Notes under the pieces: generated by a model
The model's input: only the letters and a program-made list of their open reading frames with translations
Told to the model about the DNA's origin: nothing
The model's database searches: none
Origin: Hydractinia symbiolongicarpus
Lineage: Eukaryota; Cnidaria; Hydrozoa; Anthoathecata; Hydractiniidae
NCBI RefSeq assembly: GCF_029227915.1
Contig: NC_079887.1
Span: forward strand, 186,001 to 250,000
Direction: 5' to 3'
DNA: 64,000 bases
Translations under genes and position numbers: made by a program
Part shown: positions 60,611-64,000 of the stretch, one piece after another
How positions within the stretch are numbered: the stretch's first letter is position 1
How the letters are laid out: every line of letters starts with the position of its first letter

Positions 60611-63106
60611 TACAAGTCTCATGCGTTTTAGTGGTGAAAAAATAATTTAAAAAATCGTTCGGGAAATGAGTTTACTCCCTGGATACTTTCTTTGTATACT
60701 TTTGACTATACTGGCCAAGCCGGGATTTACGGGAAATCGCGGGTTTTCGTTTGCCGGCGATTAAACTTCTTTTATTCAGCGTCTCATCAAAAATGAAAAC
60801 ATTTTTAAAAACTACAAGTCTTATGCGTTTTAGTGGTGAAAAAATAATATAAAAAATCGTTTTGGAAATGAGTTTACTCCCTGGGTACTTTCTTTGTATA
60901 CTTTTGACTATACGGGCCAAGCCGGGATTTACGGGAAATCGCGGTTTTTCGTTTGCCGGCGATTAAACTTCTTTTATTCAGCGTCTCATCAAAAATGAAA
61001 ACATTTTTAAAAACTACAAGTCTCATGCGTTTTAGTGGTGAAATAATAATTTAAAAAATCGTTCGGGAAATGAGTTTACTCCCTGGGTACTTTCTTTGTA
61101 TACTTTTGACTATACGGGCCAAGCCGGGATTTACGAGAAATCGCGGGTTTTTGTTTGCCGGCGATTAAACTTCTTTTATTAAGCGTCTCATCAAAAATGA
61201 AAACATTTTTGAAAACTACAAGTCTCATGAGTTTTTGTGGTGAAAAAATAATTTAAAAAATCGTTCGGGATATGAGTTTACTCCCTGGGTACTTTCTTTG
61301 TATACTTTTGTCTATACGGGCCAAGCCGGGATTTACGGGAAATCGCGGGTTTTCGTTTGCCGGCGATTAAACTTCTTTTATTCAGCGTCTCATCAAAAAT
61401 GAAAAAATTTTTAAAAACTACAAGTCTCATGGGCTTTAGTGGTGAAAAAATAATTTAAAAAATCGTTCTGGAAATGAGTTTACTCACAGGGTACTTTCTT
61501 TGTATACATTCGACTATACGGGCCAAGCTCGGGATTTACGAGAAATCGCGGGTTTTCGTTTTCCGGCGATTAAACCTCTTTCATTAAGGGTCTCATCAAA
61601 AATGAAAACATTTTTGAAAACTACAAGTCTCATGCGTTTTAGTGGTGAAAAAAAAATTTAAAAAATCGTTCGGGAAATGAGTTTACTCCCTGGGTACTTT
61701 CTTTGTATACATTCGACTATACGGGTCAAGCCCCGGATTTAAGGGTAAACGCGGGATTTTGTTTGCCGGCGATTAAACCTCTTTCATTAAGCGTCTCATC
61801 AAAAATAAAAACATTTTTGAAAACTACAAGTCTCATGCGTTTTAGTGGTAAAAAAATAATTTAAAAAATCGTTCGGGAAATGAGTTTACTCCCTGGGTAC
61901 TTTCTTTGTATACTTTTGACTATACGGGCCGAGTCCGGGATTTACGGGAAGACACGGATTTTTGTTTGCCGGCGATTAAACTTCTTTTATTCAGCGTCCC
62001 ATCAAATATGAAAGTATTTTTGAAAACTACAAGTCTCATGCGTTTAGTGGTAAAAAAATAATATAAAAAATCGTTCGGGAAATGAGTTTACTCCCTGGGT
62101 ACTTTCTTTGTATACTTTTGACTATACGGGCCAAGCCCGGGATTTACGGGAAATCGCGGGTTTTCGTTTGCCGGCGATTAAACCTCTTTTATTCAGCGTC
62201 TCATCAAAAATAAAAACATTTTTAAAAACTACAAGTCTTATGCGTTTTAGTGGTGAAAAAATAATTTAAAAAATCGTTCTGGAAATGAGTTTACTCCCTG
62301 GGTACTTTCTTTGTATACTTTTGACTATACTGGCCGAGTCCAGGATTTACGGGAAATCGCAGGTTTTCGTTTGCCGGCGATTAAACTTCTTTTATTCAGC
62401 GTCTCATCAAGAATGAAAACATTTTTAAAAACTACAAGTCTCATGCGTTTTAGTGGTGAAAAAGTAATTTAAAAAATCGTTCGGAAAATGAGTTTACTCT
62501 CTGGGTACTTTCTTTGTATACTTTTGACTATACGGGCCAAGCCCGGGATTTACTGGAAATTGCGGGTTTTTGTTTGCCGGCGATTAAACTTCTTTTATTC
62601 AGCGTCTCATCAAAAATGAAAACATTTTTGAAAACTACAAGTCTCATGAGTTTTTGTGGTGAAAAAATAATTTAAAAAATCGTTCGGGAAATGAGTTTAC
62701 TCCCTGGGTACTTTCTTTGTATACCTTTGACTATACGGGCCAAGCCGGGATTTACGGGAAATCGCGGGTTTTCGTTTGCTGGCGATTAAACTTCTTTTAT
62801 TCAGCGTCTCATCAAAAATGAGAATATTTTTAAAAACTGCAAGTCTTATGCGTTTTAGTGGTGAAAAAGTAATTTAAAAAATCGTTCGGGAAATGAGTTT
62901 ACTCCCTGGGTACTTTCTTTGTATACTTTTGACTATACGGGCCGAGTCCGGGATTTAGGGAAATCGCAGGTTTTCGTTTGCCGGCGATTAAACTGCTTTT
63001 ATTTAGCGTCTCATCAAAAATGAAAGCATTTTTGAAAACTACAAGTCTCATGCGTTTTAGTGGTGAAAAAATAATTTAAAAAATCGTTCGGGAAATGAGT
63101 TTACTC
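60611..63106 (+). repeat. Twelve-monomer block, copy 2
   Basis: Matches 54,940-57,435 at a constant +5,671 bp. Private changes include GGGATATGAG (about 61,268), TTTTGTCTATAC (about 61,307), GAAAAAATTTTT (about 61,401), AAGGGTAAACG (about 61,742) and ATACCTTTGAC (about 62,720). It is followed by the start of the same series again. Confidence 0.93.
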
Positions 63107-64000
63107 CCTGGGTACTTTCTTTGTATACTTTTGACTATACGGGCCAAGCCGGGATTTACGGGAAATCGCGGTTTTTCGTTTGCCGGCGATTAAACTTCTT
63201 TTATTCAGCGTCTCATCAAAAATGAAAACATTTTTAAAAACTACAAGTCTCATGCGTTTTAGTGGTGAAATAATTATTTAAAAAATCGTTCGGGAAATGA
63301 GTTTACTCCCTGGGTACTTTCTTTGTATACTTTTGACTATACGGGCCAAGCCGGGATTTACGAGAAATCGCGGGTTTTTGTTTGCCCGCGATTAAACTTC
63401 TTTTATTAAGCGTCTCATCAAAAATGAAAACATTTTTGAAAACTACAAGTCTCATGAGTTTTTGTGGTGAAAAAATAATTTAAAAAATCGTTCGGGAAAT
63501 GAGTTTACTCCCTGGGTACTTTCTTTGTATACTTTTGACTATACGGGCCAAGCCGGGATTTACGGGAAATCACGGGTTTTCGTTTGCCGGCGATTAAACT
63601 TCTTTTATTCAGCGTCTCATCAAAAATAAAAACATTTTTAAAAACTACAAGTCTCATGGGCTTTAGTGGTGAAAAAATAATTTAAAAAATCGTTCTGGAA
63701 ATGAGTTTACTCACAGGCTACTTTCTTTGTATACATTCGACTATACGGGCCAAGCTCGGGATTTACGGGAAATCGCGGGTTTTCGTTTTCCGGCGATTAA
63801 ACCTCTTTCATTAAGGGTCTCATCAAAAATGAAAACATTTTTGAAAACTACAAGTCTCATGCGTTTTAGTGGTGAAAAAAAAATTTAAAAAATCGTTCGG
63901 GAAATGAGTTTACTCCCTGGGTACTTTCTTTGTATACATTCGACTATACGGGTCAAGCCCCGGATTTAAGGGAAAACGCGGGATTTCGTTTGCCGGCGAT
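63107..64000 (+). repeat. Start of a further 11-monomer HOR copy (2,227 bp spacing), cut by the window end
   Basis: From CGGTTTTTCG at 63,169 it repeats the series that starts at 60,942, 2,227 bp upstream (eleven units averaging about 202.5 bp), and also the one at 55,271. It runs J, J, J, K-like and A and is cut inside the class A unit at 64,000. The HOR therefore probably continues beyond the window. Confidence 0.88.

Larger units (their letters stand above)
1..64000 (+). repeat. ~203 bp satellite DNA array filling the window
   Basis: The same roughly 203 bp unit recurs head to tail across all 64 kb, about 315 times. The landmark ATGAGTTTACTCCCTGGG recurs at spacings of 202, 203 or 204 bp; for example ATGAG falls at 6683, 6886 and 7089. 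All units have the same orientation and no unique sequence separates them. Both window ends lie inside a unit, so the array continues in both directions. Units differ by scattered substitutions plus a few one-base length changes and group into classes that recur in ordered blocks. This is classic satellite organisation with higher-order repeats, expected of eukaryotic heterochromatin. I do not recognise the family, and a centromeric role is possible but not shown. No region longer than one unit lacks this repeat. Confidence 0.98.

Noticed and set aside
1-64000. CRISPR array or other prokaryotic repeat system
   Set aside because: There are no short repeats with unique spacers; the entire 203 bp unit is repeated and the variation is spread through it.
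1-64000. Ribosomal DNA spacer, telomeric repeat or known alphoid satellite
   Set aside because: There is no rRNA sequence, no TTAGGG-like tract, and monomer length and sequence do not match the 171 bp alphoid unit.

Overview
The whole 64,000-base window is one uninterrupted tandem satellite array. A monomer of about 203 bp (range seen 202-204 bp, roughly 315 copies, all in the same head-to-tail orientation) runs from the first base to the last, and both window edges cut through a monomer. I see no unique sequence, transposon insertion, microsatellite interruption, inversion, RNA gene, CRISPR array or supportable protein gene. The open frames of 62-102 codons on both strands are the monomer itself read through. 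Arrays of this size and homogeneity with nested higher-order repeats (HORs) are typical of eukaryotic heterochromatin (centromeric, pericentromeric or subtelomeric). The species cannot be named from the sequence: I do not recognise the monomer, and it is not alphoid, mouse minor/major, 5S/45S rDNA or telomeric repeat.

A typical monomer (6683-6885) has 76 G+C of 203 bases (37%). Counting from ATGAG as base 1, it has a conserved dyad GTATA-N8-TATAC at bases 29-46, a GC- and CpG-rich core at about 46-100 and an A-tract-rich half at about 104-195. Monomers fall into recurring classes, which I named: A (ATTCGAC, GGTCAAGCCCC), B (ATGGGAAGTCACGG, 202 bp), C (GGCCAAGCCCGGG), D (CTGGCCGAGTCCAGG), F (GAGTCCGGG with CTGCTTTT), G (GGCCGGGTCCGGG, ATCGGAGG, 204 bp), H (GACTTTACGGG, TTTACCGG), J (CCAAGCCGGGA, 202 bp) and K (ATTCGAC, TTTTCCGG, AAGGGTCTC). 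At one site they split into TTTTGAC and ATTCGAC types.

Layout: (1) 1-10,236 is a mosaic of G-D'-K-A-B-C and G-F-D/H units with an internal 1,422 bp seven-monomer tandem duplication. (2) 10,237-18,030 holds a nine-monomer duplication (1,827 bp, copy 2 one monomer short), a five-monomer duplication (1,014 bp) and A/B-like dimers. (3) 18,031-25,343 is two adjacent copies of an 18-monomer HOR (about 3.65 kb) with a nested 609 bp trimer. (4) 25,344-31,480 is a heterogeneous stretch with a 1,420 bp seven-monomer duplication near its end. (5) 31,481-38,370 returns to the G/F/H/D family, with a 2,846 bp 14-monomer duplication. (6) 38,371-46,983 is a second copy of region 1, about 38 kb away, differing in layout only by whole-monomer gains and losses. 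(7) 46,984-51,130 is largely a tandem copy of the end of region 6. (8) 51,131-64,000 is enriched in the 202 bp J class and built of 1,212 bp, 2,227 bp and 5.7-6.7 kb duplications.

No genes work together here. The content is a record of repeated in-register unequal exchange and conversion-like patching. Identities quoted are by eye; no alignment was run.
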